Below are positions 31,545-38,455 of a stretch of DNA of 39,623 nt, in pieces. Positions within the stretch are counted from its first letter, which is position 1; each line of letters begins with the position of its first letter. Under the pieces are notes generated by a model. The model made no database searches, was not told the origin of the DNA, and worked only from the letters and a program-made list of their open reading frames with translations. A program made the position numbers and the translations under genes. Source of the DNA: Dyella sp. ASV21 (GTDB lineage: Bacteria; Pseudomonadota; Gammaproteobacteria; Xanthomonadales; Rhodanobacteraceae); the NCBI RefSeq assembly GCF_016428975.1, contig NZ_JAELTT010000041.1:1-39623 (forward strand). The letters are read 5' to 3'.

Positions 31545-31564
31545 GTCCTCACTTTTTTGAGGAC
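31545..31564. promoter_or_regulatory. Short inverted repeat covering the ribosome binding site of the winged-helix gene
   Basis: GTCCTCA (31545-31551) and TGAGGAC (31558-31564) are perfect inverted repeats with a 6-bp spacer. On the minus strand the second arm contains the GAGGAC ribosome binding site just before the ATG at 31539. It may be an autoregulatory operator or an mRNA hairpin hiding the ribosome binding site. Confidence 0.55.
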
Positions 31565-31573
31565 GAGCGAAAC

Positions 31574-31603
31574 TTGACCCAAATGGTTTTTTGGTCGTAC
31601 CCT
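31574..31603 (+). promoter_or_regulatory. Sigma-70-like promoter pointing away from the winged-helix gene
   Basis: TTGACC (31574-31579, 5 of 6 matches to the -35 consensus) is separated by 18 bp from TACCCT (31598-31603, T, A and T conserved). It would start a plus-strand transcript at about 31609 toward the terminator at 31661-31704, with no good coding frame between. Confidence 0.5.
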
Positions 31604-31608
31604 AAAGA

Positions 31609-31704
31609 CCGGTCGCCAAACCGGGCCTTTTTGGGTTGAGTACAACCAATCCCATAGGTCTACGAAAAGAAGCCCTGCGGTTCCAGCCGTGGGGCTTTTT
31701 CGTA
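31609..31704 (+). ncRNA. Candidate small RNA, about 95 nt
   Basis: A predicted promoter (31574-31603) and a strong terminator (31661-31704) bracket a non-coding stretch with several small stems (GGTTGAGTACAACC; ACCGG..CCGGG). The region lies between the winged-helix gene and parS/parAB. It could be an antisense or trans-acting RNA in copy control or partition regulation, or a target of the CsrA-like protein; this is inference. Confidence 0.4.
31661..31704. terminator. Strong hairpin terminator, probably bidirectional
   Basis: TACGAAAA-GA-AGCCC (31661-31675) pairs with GGGCTTTTTCGTA (31692-31704), leaving a 2-nt bulge; the apical part has a further CGG/CCG stem. Both strands carry T-rich 3' sides. 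On the plus strand it would end the candidate small RNA, and on the minus strand the parAB transcript after the parS array. Confidence 0.75.
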
Positions 31705-31833
31705 TGTGTCGTTCGTCGCTACGTCATGTCATCTGGTTCCGATTGCCTAAGCACGATTGCCTTGGCGCCTTTGCGACTGAGTCGCTTGAGACGAGCCTCA
31801 GTTAAGGGTCCTCTCAAGCCACCCTGGCCTGAG

Positions 31834-32007
31834 TTTTCGGACAGGTCCGAAAACTAGGTCCGTTTGATGTCTTTGGAACTTTTCGGACACGTCCGAAAAC
31901 CTCTCTTGGTGTTCAGTGCTGACCAGTTTTCGGACGCGTCCGAAAACTGGTCTGGTTATCGCTAGATGAATCCATATCTGTAGAAACTTTTCGGACACGT
32001 CCGAAAA
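31834..32007. repeat. parS: parS-like array: four 20-bp palindromes
   Basis: TTTTCGGACRSGTCCGAAAA occurs at 31834-31853, 31880-31899, 31927-31946 and 31988-32007; the central dinucleotide is AG, AC, GC and AC. Starts are 46, 47 and 61 bp apart. The third copy extends to a perfect 28-bp palindrome (CCAG/CTGG flanks). The last copy abuts the stop codon of parB. Position directly downstream of parB and the symmetry make these the likely ParB-binding centromere. Iterons of a replication origin are the alternative. Confidence 0.85.
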
Positions 32008-33069
32008 CTAGATCTGGATCTCGAACCCTGCCTGTTTGGCCGCGGCCTGGACCGCTTTCATGAACTTCTTGCGCGCATCCTCAGAAAGTTCGTTAGTTAC
32101 AAACGAAATCCGCCCGTCAGACACCTCAGCCTTTACCGATGCCGTTCTGGCCGTGTTGGAAGGCACCGGTGCCTTCTTCTCTGCCAAGGCGACGAGAAAG
32201 GCCGTCGCCTCGGCAGCGGTCGGAATTGGCGTCTTCTTCTGCAGCAGCTTCAACCGCTCAATGAGGTCCTTCTCTCGATCTCGATGGAGACGAGCCAGGG
32301 TGCGCGCTGCACGGAAGGAAATCTTCAATGGATCCGGGTGAACCTCCAAAAGGAGGTCCGGCAGCGAACCGATCAATCTCAGCTCCGATAGGTGCTGAGT
32401 GCCGATCTCCAGCCGTGCGGCAACCTTGTCAGCCGAGCCATAGCCGGCATCCCTCATCCAGCTCTCCACCTGACGGCCGAGCTCGATGACCGAAATATCC
32501 TCACGGTCCTCGTTCTCGAAGTGCTGGAACACCATCACTTCTTCGTTAGTGGTCTCCTTCGGCAGGATCAATGCACGCAGCAGATAACCGTCCTGTAGAC
32601 AGCCCTGCCAGCGGCGATAGCCATACACGGCTTCGTAACGACCGCCGTCCTTCTCGCGAAGCATCACGGGTGTCGTGTTGCCCTTCGTGACGGCCATCTT
32701 TGCCTTGAGGCTACGGAAAGCCTCGGAGCGAGTTGCGTCGTAAGCGACACCGAGACGGTTGTGGAACGGGCCGTGGTCGACAAGCTTCGGGTCAATGTCG
32801 TCCCGCATAGGGATCGCCGCGCCCCATCTATCCTCGTATTCCTTCAGCTTCTGCTCCAGGCCTTGAGCCTGGCCGCCGAACATCGTGGACATGAAGGAGC
32901 CCCGGGTGCGGGCAGGGGGCTCGCTTGCCTCCGTTGCGTGGTCGTCAGGTCCATCCACAGCGTGGCCGTCGATGCGATCGACGTCCGTACTGGCGCTGCC
33001 TGAGGTCGCCAAGCCACTCGCCAGCACGCTGCCAAGAATTCCATTGCGGCGGTCTTTAGCCTTACTCAT
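32008..33069 (-). CDS. parB: ParB, centromere-binding partition protein
   Basis: 353 aa. A disordered N-terminus (residues 1-60) ends near the ParA-contact region. The ParB/Spo0J box is YEAVYGYRRWQGCLQDGYLLRALIL (equivalent to GERRWRA). The central helix-turn-helix is VIELGRQVESWMRDAGYGSADKVAARLEIGTQHLSELRLIGSLP, where DKVAARLEIGTQHLSELRLI is the recognition unit. A C-terminal dimerisation-type domain follows (DGRISFVTNELSEDARKKFMKAVQAAA). It overlaps the end of parA by 8 bp. It should bind the four palindromes directly downstream. Confidence 0.92.
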   Translation of the reverse strand: MSKAKDRRNGILGSVLASGLATSGSASTDVDRIDGHAVDGPDDHATEASEPPARTRGSFMSTMFGGQAQGLEQKLKEYEDRWGAAIPMRDDIDPKLVDHGPFHNRLGVAYDATRSEAFRSLKAKMAVTKGNTTPVMLREKDGGRYEAVYGYRRWQGCLQDGYLLRALILPKETTNEEVMVFQHFENEDREDISVIELGRQVESWMRDAGYGSADKVAARLEIGTQHLSELRLIGSLPDLLLEVHPDPLKISFRAARTLARLHRDREKDLIERLKLLQKKTPIPTAAEATAFLVALAEKKAPVPSNTARTASVKAEVSDGRISFVTNELSEDARKKFMKAVQAAAKQAGFEIQI

Positions 33070-34300
33070 TGCCGCTCTCCTTCTGATTCACTTCACGAAC
33101 TTGTTCCGCCCATTCCCCCTCAATCAGCCCAACCAAGCGATTGGCGAACTGGTCGACGGCGTCACGCGCGCGGCGCAGTGCTCGGGAATCAACTTCCGCG
33201 CCGGTCACCTCATAGATCGAGCGCATCTGGGAGAGGGCGTTCTCCACGGCGCTTAGCTTCGGTATGCCTTCCTCAACCCGGTACCGGCCAAACAGATGCC
33301 CGGCGAACGTTCGCACGTCAGAGGCGGCATTCGTGCTCTCAACGCGTGAGTGCATGAACACTGTGGGGCTCCAGCTCTTGCCAAACCCCTTGAGTCTCGA
33401 AATGGCTGAGATCAAGTCGCCGCTCATGCCGCAGAAGTCGATCGTTGCGGAGAAGTCGGGGAAGCTCGGTGGAAGCGGGACAACCAGGGAATTTGCAGCC
33501 CACAGGACGTTCAAGGCAAGGAAGCTGAAAGCCGGTGCCGTATCGATGACAATGATGTCGTAGTTCTCTTCGATGGCCGACAGGGCGTCATCGAACAGGC
33601 GGTAGAACTCGGATGCACCGTCGACCTTGTTCATGAACGCCGAAGCGATGTGGATATCCGATCCGGTCATCTCCAGCGAGGCCGGAATGATGTCCAGGCC
33701 GTCGATGTGGGTCGACTGAGGGCGCAGACCGATACGCTCGGACTGTGCCTTCGAGACGTTTTCGAACAGCGACGTCAGGGTCATGTCCGGGTCGATATCT
33801 TCCGGGCGGAAACCCATCAGTCGGCTCAGCGTGCCCTGAGGGTCAGCGTCAACAAGCAGGGTGCGGTACCCACGCAGCGGGAAGGCCTGGCCTATGTGAA
33901 ATGCGACCGTTGTTTTCGTTGCGCCGCCTTTGAAATTGGCTACCGCCATGCGGACTGCACGACTACCCTTAGGGCGGCGCGGCCGAAGCCCGAGCATCTC
34001 CTGGATCTTGTGGATCTCCTCCAGAGTGACCCGTGCTTCAGCGGCGGCGGAATCGCCAAGCCTCAACTTCTTGCGAGCTTCCTTCCATCGGTATTCGCTG
34101 ATGCCGCCGATCTCCATGGCTTCAGTCTTGCGGAAGGTACGAAGGACGCGACGCTCATTGGGCTCGTTTGTGGCCTCGGCCAACTTCAGGAGCATCTCCT
34201 GGCCGTGGTCCGCCCAGCGGCGAAAGTCTTCGGGCGTTGCTCGCAGGGTCGTAGGTCCCGCTTGAACTTGCTCAACGGGGGTCTCAATGGGCGTAGCCAT
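33062..34300 (-). CDS. parA: ParA, Walker-type partition ATPase with N-terminal HTH (type Ia)
   Basis: 412 aa. The N-terminal region (about 50-105) holds a DNA-binding segment (FRKTEAMEIGGISEYRWKEARKKL) as in type Ia ParA proteins that also repress their operon. The deviant Walker A is NFKGGATKTTVAF (residues 124-131), followed by LLVDADPQGTLSRLMGF (Walker A') and YDIIVIDTAPAFSFLALNVLWAANSLVVPLPPS (Walker B). Glycine at the second-last Walker position is Thr, as is common in plasmid type Ia ParA. Transcribed with parB; no hairpin between them. Confidence 0.93.
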   Translation of the reverse strand: MATPIETPVEQVQAGPTTLRATPEDFRRWADHGQEMLLKLAEATNEPNERRVLRTFRKTEAMEIGGISEYRWKEARKKLRLGDSAAAEARVTLEEIHKIQEMLGLRPRRPKGSRAVRMAVANFKGGATKTTVAFHIGQAFPLRGYRTLLVDADPQGTLSRLMGFRPEDIDPDMTLTSLFENVSKAQSERIGLRPQSTHIDGLDIIPASLEMTGSDIHIASAFMNKVDGASEFYRLFDDALSAIEENYDIIVIDTAPAFSFLALNVLWAANSLVVPLPPSFPDFSATIDFCGMSGDLISAISRLKGFGKSWSPTVFMHSRVESTNAASDVRTFAGHLFGRYRVEEGIPKLSAVENALSQMRSIYEVTGAEVDSRALRRARDAVDQFANRLVGLIEGEWAEQVREVNQKESGNE

Positions 34301-34397
34301 GAAAGCTCCTAGCTAAAGAAATGGTCACAAAGTAGCCGCAGGGTGCAGATTTTGGGCGAGGCTACACCCACGAAAATGGCAATGGAAGTCAAAAACG

Positions 34398-34442
34398 AAG
34401 GTGATCAGGCAAACAAAATGCCTATTTGTATTCGATCACCTT
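34398..34442 (-). terminator. Hairpin after the parM-parR-like operon
   Basis: AAGGTGATC (34398-34406) pairs with GATCACCTT (34434-34442); inside are AGGCA/TGCCT arms. On the minus strand the stem is followed by CGTTTTTGAC. It lies 39 bp past the stop of the parR-like gene, in the gap before parA, and fits a terminator for that operon; this gap presumably also holds the parAB promoter. Confidence 0.65.
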
Positions 34443-34480
34443 CCGAAACTTTGGAAGCCGTGACCAAGAAGGGGTTCGAA

Positions 34481-34894
34481 TCAGAACTCCTCGAGCTGTC
34501 CGAGCATGCCGTCCAAGCCAGCGCCTTGGTCTCCTCGGAGTTCCGGCGCTACCACGGAAAGTCGATCCGACGCGGGTTCCGAGGGCAGGGCAGCCATGGC
34601 TGAGCCGGGCGATGCCATCACCGCTGGAAGAACCAGTCGGCCGGATTCCTTTCGGCCTTCAAGCAATGCGCCCTGGGCTTCGAGCAACAGCCCGAGACGG
34701 GCGAGGTACTTCATCCGCTTTCCGCGCGCCCGGGCCTTGAAGTTGCCTAGGTCGCTGAGCAGGTCCTGGTCAGCGACTGCTTCCGGATCCCAACGCACGA
34801 TGATGCGAGGCGTGTAACCGTCGGGGTCGCGGGTCGTCTTGGCCCTCGCCCTCGCACGCTTGCCTTCGGCTGCGGCCAACGGGGAGACGGCCAT
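34481..34894 (-). CDS. ParR/StbB-like adaptor of the ParM-type partition system
   Basis: 137 aa. The ATG at 34894 overlaps the stop of the actin-like gene (TAATG). The N-terminal part is basic (GKRARARAKTTRDPDG), followed by YTPRIIVRWDPEAVADQDLLSDLGNFKARARGKRMKYLARLGLLLEAQ, which reads like the ribbon-helix-helix domain of ParR/StbB proteins (strand, two helices). The C-terminal third is low-complexity and acidic, ending LDGMLGQLEEF, suitable for contacting filament ends. A plus-strand frame over the same bases is rejected. The family is inferred mainly from position after a ParM-like gene. Confidence 0.65.
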   Translation of the reverse strand: MAVSPLAAAEGKRARARAKTTRDPDGYTPRIIVRWDPEAVADQDLLSDLGNFKARARGKRMKYLARLGLLLEAQGALLEGRKESGRLVLPAVMASPGSAMAALPSEPASDRLSVVAPELRGDQGAGLDGMLGQLEEF

Positions 34895-35961
34895 TAGGCG
34901 CGCCTCTGCTGAGCCGAAGCTTGAGCCGCCTGGCGTTCTGCAGAGATCGCCGCGCGATGAGCAAGCCAGAGATAGCCCTCGCCGTTGGCCATGACGGGGT
35001 CTGGCGTCGAGATGACCTGCGACGACTTGAAGTGTGCCTTGGCCGCCGGCTCGAACAGCTCGGCGCCGCCGCCCGTGAGGATCACGCAGTCGGTGACATC
35101 GCCGATATCGCGCAGCGAAGACAGGATCGCCGGCAGAACCTGGCGGGATACGGTCGCGGCGGCCTGGTCGATGTAGTTTCGATACGGCACCGTATGGATG
35201 CCGAGTTGCATCGTTGCCTGCCCGTTGCGGAAGGCCGCCTCGAGGCGATTGACGCTCAGCTGAGCACCGCCGTGGTTCTCCGAAATCTGACGGGCGGCTA
35301 CTTCGAGGATGCGCCCGGTCGCCTGCGGGCTGGTCTGGGCCGTACCGCCACGCACAGAGCCGCCCTGCATGAGCACCCAGTCGACGGAGTAGAAGCCCAC
35401 GTCGATGATCAGGATGGTCCGGCCATCATTGGCGGTGTCCTGGTCGTGGAACAGCGAGGCGTAGGTCCCCATGGGCTGAGCAAGCACAAGGACACGGTCG
35501 ACCCGGACGCTTCGGTGTTCACTGATCTGGTGTTCGCCCTTCAAGCGCTCCGAGAGACGCTGGCGAATGACGCGACTGTCGGGGCCATCGAACTGGTCGC
35601 AGGGAAGGCCAGTGACCAGGATGCCGATGTGGTTGTAGTTCAAGCGGGCCAGGGCCGCGTAGTACAGGGCCAGGTACTCCGGCGAGTAGATGTAGGTCGG
35701 GTCCAACTGCCGGGTGAAGCCCTGCAAGATCTGGGGATCAGTGCCGGCGACCCACGGCAACCCGTTGATAGTGACGCGTTCGCCACCGCGCAGGTCGTAG
35801 CCGCCACCGAGGGCCTTTGGCGCCTGCTCGAGAGGAGCCGCACCGATCGGAAGCTTGATCACATCGGGCTGCGTTGCGCCCGGGCGAAGGCCCAAAGCCT
35901 TCAAATTGCCGTAGCCGATATCCAGCGCCGCCAACGGCGTGTGGATGCTGCACATTTCCAT
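34894..35961 (-). CDS. parM: ParM/StbA-like actin-family plasmid segregation protein
   Basis: The ATG at 35961 has AAGGAGAA upstream; the frame is open 74 codons further, but this start matches the family. 355 aa. Actin-fold motifs are in order: phosphate-1 ALDIGYGNLKAL (residues about 11-22), a glycine/proline linker with ILVTGLPCDQF, phosphate-2 ILIIDVGFYSVDWVLM, and the adenosine motif DCVILTGGGAELFEPAAKAHF. It forms filaments that push sister plasmids apart. Together with the small downstream gene it is a type II partition operon, present in addition to parAB. Confidence 0.9.
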   Translation of the reverse strand: MEMCSIHTPLAALDIGYGNLKALGLRPGATQPDVIKLPIGAAPLEQAPKALGGGYDLRGGERVTINGLPWVAGTDPQILQGFTRQLDPTYIYSPEYLALYYAALARLNYNHIGILVTGLPCDQFDGPDSRVIRQRLSERLKGEHQISEHRSVRVDRVLVLAQPMGTYASLFHDQDTANDGRTILIIDVGFYSVDWVLMQGGSVRGGTAQTSPQATGRILEVAARQISENHGGAQLSVNRLEAAFRNGQATMQLGIHTVPYRNYIDQAAATVSRQVLPAILSSLRDIGDVTDCVILTGGGAELFEPAAKAHFKSSQVISTPDPVMANGEGYLWLAHRAAISAERQAAQASAQQRRA

Positions 35962-36005
35962 GGGTTCTCCTTGGCTATAAGCCGTTGAAATAACAAACGA
36001 AAAGG

Positions 36006-36037
36006 CCCGCGACTCCTCGGTCCCGAGGCTGGGCGGG
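36006..36037 (-). promoter_or_regulatory. Hairpin in the parM leader, attenuator-like
   Basis: CCCGC (36006-36010) pairs with GCGGG (36033-36037), enclosing a second stem CCTCGG/CCGAGG (36015-36028). On the minus strand it is followed by CCTTTTCGTTTGTTATTTC and lies 45 bp upstream of the parM start. It could terminate incoming transcription or attenuate parM. Confidence 0.5.
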
Positions 36038-36115
36038 TGCAGATACGGTCGCATGGGTAGGGGGAGGGTCCAAAACGCCCCGCGATGTGCACCGCGCTCG
36101 GTAGCGAACTCGGCT

Positions 36116-36137
36116 AAATGGCTTTGCAGAGCCATTT
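36116..36137. repeat. Inverted repeat upstream of parM
   Basis: AAATGGCT (36116-36123) and AGCCATTT (36130-36137) form a perfect 8-bp inverted repeat with a 6-bp spacer, roughly 155 bp upstream of the parM start. It may be an operator or ParR-binding site. A ParR array usually has several repeats; only this one is visible. Confidence 0.45.
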
Positions 36138-36183
36138 GCTCGCTATTGGAATCTGCACAGGGTCGCTTCAATCTCGGAAACAC

Positions 36184-36554
36184 CCCCTAGAGATCGGGGT
36201 GTTACCACCCGGGAGAGACCCGGCGTGGCGCGAGTGAGGCTCACGATCCGCGCTACGCGAGGCGCCGGCGTGTGGACCGTCGCGGGACTGGGGGCGGGAC
36301 TTGGGGTAAGCACGTTGGTCTGCGCCACTACCCAATGTGACGGGTGTCCGGTGCGATTCCCCATATCAATCAAATGGGACTGCGCCCAACTCCCCAAGAG
36401 CGCGGGGCGCGGAAGACCGGGCATTGGTCCGTGCGGGTCGATTGACTAGCCAATCCCCATATCAATGAAGTGGCTTTCAGTCAGTTCCCCAGGTTCGGAA
36501 ACCCCCTGCGATAACGAGGGTGTTTTTCCCTGAGTGGGGAGCGCTGCAAATCCC
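36184..36554. other. oriT: Repeat-rich non-coding region, candidate oriT and mobI promoter
   Basis: About 370 bp without a convincing gene between the divergent parM and mobI-like genes. It holds two imperfect direct repeats of about 40 bp starting CCCCATATCAAT (36359 and 36455, 96 bp apart), with TCCCCA again near the end of each. It also has two hairpins made of C/G runs: AACACCCC/GGGGTGTT near 36179-36202, and CCCCT/AGGG followed by TGTTTTT near 36501-36527. Smaller stems occur near 36209 and 36235. In SXT and IncC the oriT lies next to mobI, which makes this the best candidate here, but no nic site is identified. Confidence 0.5.
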
Positions 36555-37169
36555 ATGATAGATAGAATGACTGGGACAGACACCAAAGAAGCTACACGCC
36601 AAATCGCACTCAATGCGCAGGAGGCACAAAGGGGGCTCGATAGGCTCACGGCCATCGCGTCAGAAATCCAAATCGCCGAGGCATTGCTCGAAGCCGAAGC
36701 CGAGTCACTCGTCGAAGAATTCCGCAACGGTCGAGCCAAGCTGCGCGACGAAGAGAAGCTCCAGCGAGAGGCCGCAGCGGAACCCGCAAAGGGAAGCCTC
36801 TACTCACCACTGAACATCAGTGTCCGAGCCCACAAGGGTTCGATGGAGCTGTATTGGTTCACGCAGAACAAGGGCAAGGGAGAGCGGAGTGCGTTCAAGT
36901 ACATCCCGCAAGGGAGGAGCGGGAGGGGGCGAGGGCACGGTTACCACCTCACCACGTTGCTGGCCCATGCCCGTCCCTACGAGCGGGACATCGTCCGTGA
37001 GGCAGAGCGGGAGGCGACGTCGATTCGTGAGCGCCGGGCAGAGTTGCTCGACATTCGTCGCGCGGTGCAGCGTTTGACCCGGCGCTACGAGGAGCGGATT
37101 CAGGGAGTGCCTGAGGTGGCGGCAGTCGATGACGCGCCCGGGTTAGTACCCATGACGGATGCGCGATAA
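36555..37169 (+). CDS. mobI: MobI-like conjugative mobilisation protein
   Basis: 204 aa from the ATG at 36555 (MIDRMTGTDTKEATRQ); another ATG lies at 36567 and a GTG at 36534. Residues about 15-75 are helical (LNAQEAQRGLDRLTAIASEIQIAEALLEAEAESL). The core is SLYSPLNISVRAHKGSMELYWFTQ...FKYIPQG...GYHLTTLLAHARPYERDIVREAEREATSIRERRAELLDIRRAVQRLTRRY. This layout (aromatic strands, basic KYxPxG stretch, long C-terminal helices) resembles MobI of SXT/IncC elements, which acts at oriT. The family assignment is moderate; the neighbouring repeat region and the FlhDC-type regulators support it. Confidence 0.55.
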   Translation: MIDRMTGTDTKEATRQIALNAQEAQRGLDRLTAIASEIQIAEALLEAEAESLVEEFRNGRAKLRDEEKLQREAAAEPAKGSLYSPLNISVRAHKGSMELYWFTQNKGKGERSAFKYIPQGRSGRGRGHGYHLTTLLAHARPYERDIVREAEREATSIRERRAELLDIRRAVQRLTRRYEERIQGVPEVAAVDDAPGLVPMTDAR

Positions 37170-37210
37170 ATCTGAAGACGACCCCCGCAGGAGGCGGGCA
37201 AGGAACAGGA

Positions 37211-37423
37211 ATGGAAGCCACACAGTTCATCCACGGGCTTGGCCCGGCGGCCCACGGCAAGCAGCTCCACCTCTGGACCACCGTCCATCACTATTTGGGG
37301 CAGCGCGTCCCGATAGCCGCCCTGGTGCGTAGTCCCTGGAGCTGCTTGATGGCAACGCAGGCGCCCGCCCCTGGGCCGACCCCAGCAAACAGCCAAGGCC
37401 TACGCCTTGTGCATTCCCGATAA
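37211..37423 (+). CDS. Doubtful small ORF, 70 aa
   Basis: An ATG at 37211 has AAGGA 8 bp upstream. The product (MEATQFIHGLGPAAHGKQLHLWTTVHHYLG...) has no recognised motif and its second half is a Pro-rich stretch of low likelihood. It fills the 296-bp gap between the mobI-like gene and the S49 peptidase, where no hairpin or repeat stands out. An overlapping minus-strand frame is no better. Confidence 0.25.
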   Translation: MEATQFIHGLGPAAHGKQLHLWTTVHHYLGQRVPIAALVRSPWSCLMATQAPAPGPTPANSQGLRLVHSR

Positions 37424-37465
37424 CAGTAATTCGTGGAACAAATGTTTCACGAAATGGAGATCGAA

Positions 37466-38455
37466 GTGAGCGAGCAGCAGAACCAGCAGCACGAGAAGCC
37501 GGACGGGAACTGGCAGGGCGCGATCATTGACGTTGCGGCCCAGGCTGCCCAGCACTTTGCCCATCAGGAGCAGCGCGAGAAACACGAGGCCACATGGCGG
37601 AAGGTGCGCCGCGCGATCTTCATGGGTCTGGCCGTCGGTGGGTTCCTGACCTACTGGATGTTCGTCCGTTCTCTGGCAGGGAGCAGCGTGGAGGGGGACC
37701 CCACGACCGACGCCGTTGCCCTCATTCCGGTCCAAGGTGAGATCGCCAACAGCACGCGAGCTTCGGCAGACAAGGTGTTGGCCATGCTGGATCGGGCTTG
37801 CGACAACAAGAAGGTGAAGTACATCGTGCTCGACATCGACTCGCCCGGCGGTTCGCCCACGGAGGCGGAGCGGATGGTCTCGGGGCTGAACCAGTGCCGC
37901 GCAAAGTCCGGAAAGCCGATCTATTCGATCATCGGCCAGATCGGTGCGTCCGCTTCGTACATGGTCGCGGTGCACACCGACCGAATTTACGCGGGCCGTT
38001 ACTCGGTGGTCGGGTCGATCGGCGCGATCATGCGTTACATCGATGCCAGCGAGGCAGCCTCGAAGCTCGGGCTGACGGAGCATGTGTTCCGGTCCGGTGC
38101 CCTGAAGGGCGGCGTGTCCCCGTGGTCGAAGACCTCCCCGGAGGATGCAGCCTTGAATACCGAGCTGGTCCGGCAGATGGGGCAGGGGTTCGTCGACGAC
38201 GTGATCGCCACTCGAGGCAAGCGTCTCCATGCGAGCCGGGATGTGATCTCGTCGGGCCGGATCTGGACGTCGGCCGAGGCTTTGGACATGGGCCTGATCG
38301 ATGGCGTCGCCGTCCTCGAGGATCTCAAGGGCACCGAGTTCAAGGGTCTGAAGATCACGAAGTACGACAGTCGAGCTCCTGTGTCCCGCTACCTCGGTCT
38401 CGACGAAACGTTCCACTCGATTCTGTCCGACGCCCTCCAGCCGAGGTTCCAGTAA
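37466..38455 (+). CDS. SppA-like S49 membrane serine peptidase
   Basis: I chose the GTG at 37466 because GGAGA ends 5 bp before it; GTG at 37433 or ATG at 37442 are alternatives. About 329 aa. A cytoplasmic N-terminus is followed by one membrane helix (AIFMGLAVGGFLTYWMFV) and a single S49 peptidase domain: VALIPVQGEIANS, VKYIVLDIDSPGGSPTEAERM, IGQIGASASYMVAVHTDRIYAG (nucleophile Ser in GASASY), SVVGSIGAI, and FRSGALKGGVSP (general-base Lys). This is the short, tetramer/octamer-type SppA. SppA enzymes degrade cleaved signal peptides. On a plasmid rich in exported proteins it may clear leader peptides or process a transfer protein (inference). Confidence 0.9.
   Translation: MSEQQNQQHEKPDGNWQGAIIDVAAQAAQHFAHQEQREKHEATWRKVRRAIFMGLAVGGFLTYWMFVRSLAGSSVEGDPTTDAVALIPVQGEIANSTRASADKVLAMLDRACDNKKVKYIVLDIDSPGGSPTEAERMVSGLNQCRAKSGKPIYSIIGQIGASASYMVAVHTDRIYAGRYSVVGSIGAIMRYIDASEAASKLGLTEHVFRSGALKGGVSPWSKTSPEDAALNTELVRQMGQGFVDDVIATRGKRLHASRDVISSGRIWTSAEALDMGLIDGVAVLEDLKGTEFKGLKITKYDSRAPVSRYLGLDETFHSILSDALQPRFQ

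Noticed and set aside
31661-31704. tRNA T-arm-like GGTTCCAGCC
   Set aside because: The arms do not form a T-stem and there is no cloverleaf; it is the loop of a terminator hairpin.
31636-31857. 73-aa plus-strand frame
   Set aside because: It runs through a strong terminator and into the first parS palindrome, so it is unlikely to be coding.
31834-32007. CRISPR array
   Set aside because: The units are palindromic, only four in number, unevenly spaced and next to parB; they fit a centromere.
34343-34603. 86-aa plus-strand frame in the gap between parA and the parR-like gene
   Set aside because: It crosses a terminator-like hairpin and overlaps the minus-strand parR-like gene, which has a coupled start; codon pattern and product are not convincing.
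34921-35988. 355-aa plus-strand open frame
   Set aside because: Antisense to the actin-like parM gene, whose phosphate and adenosine motifs are unambiguous.
36143-36424. 93-aa minus-strand frame in the oriT-like region
   Set aside because: It spans hairpins and one of the direct repeats and has no coding-like composition.
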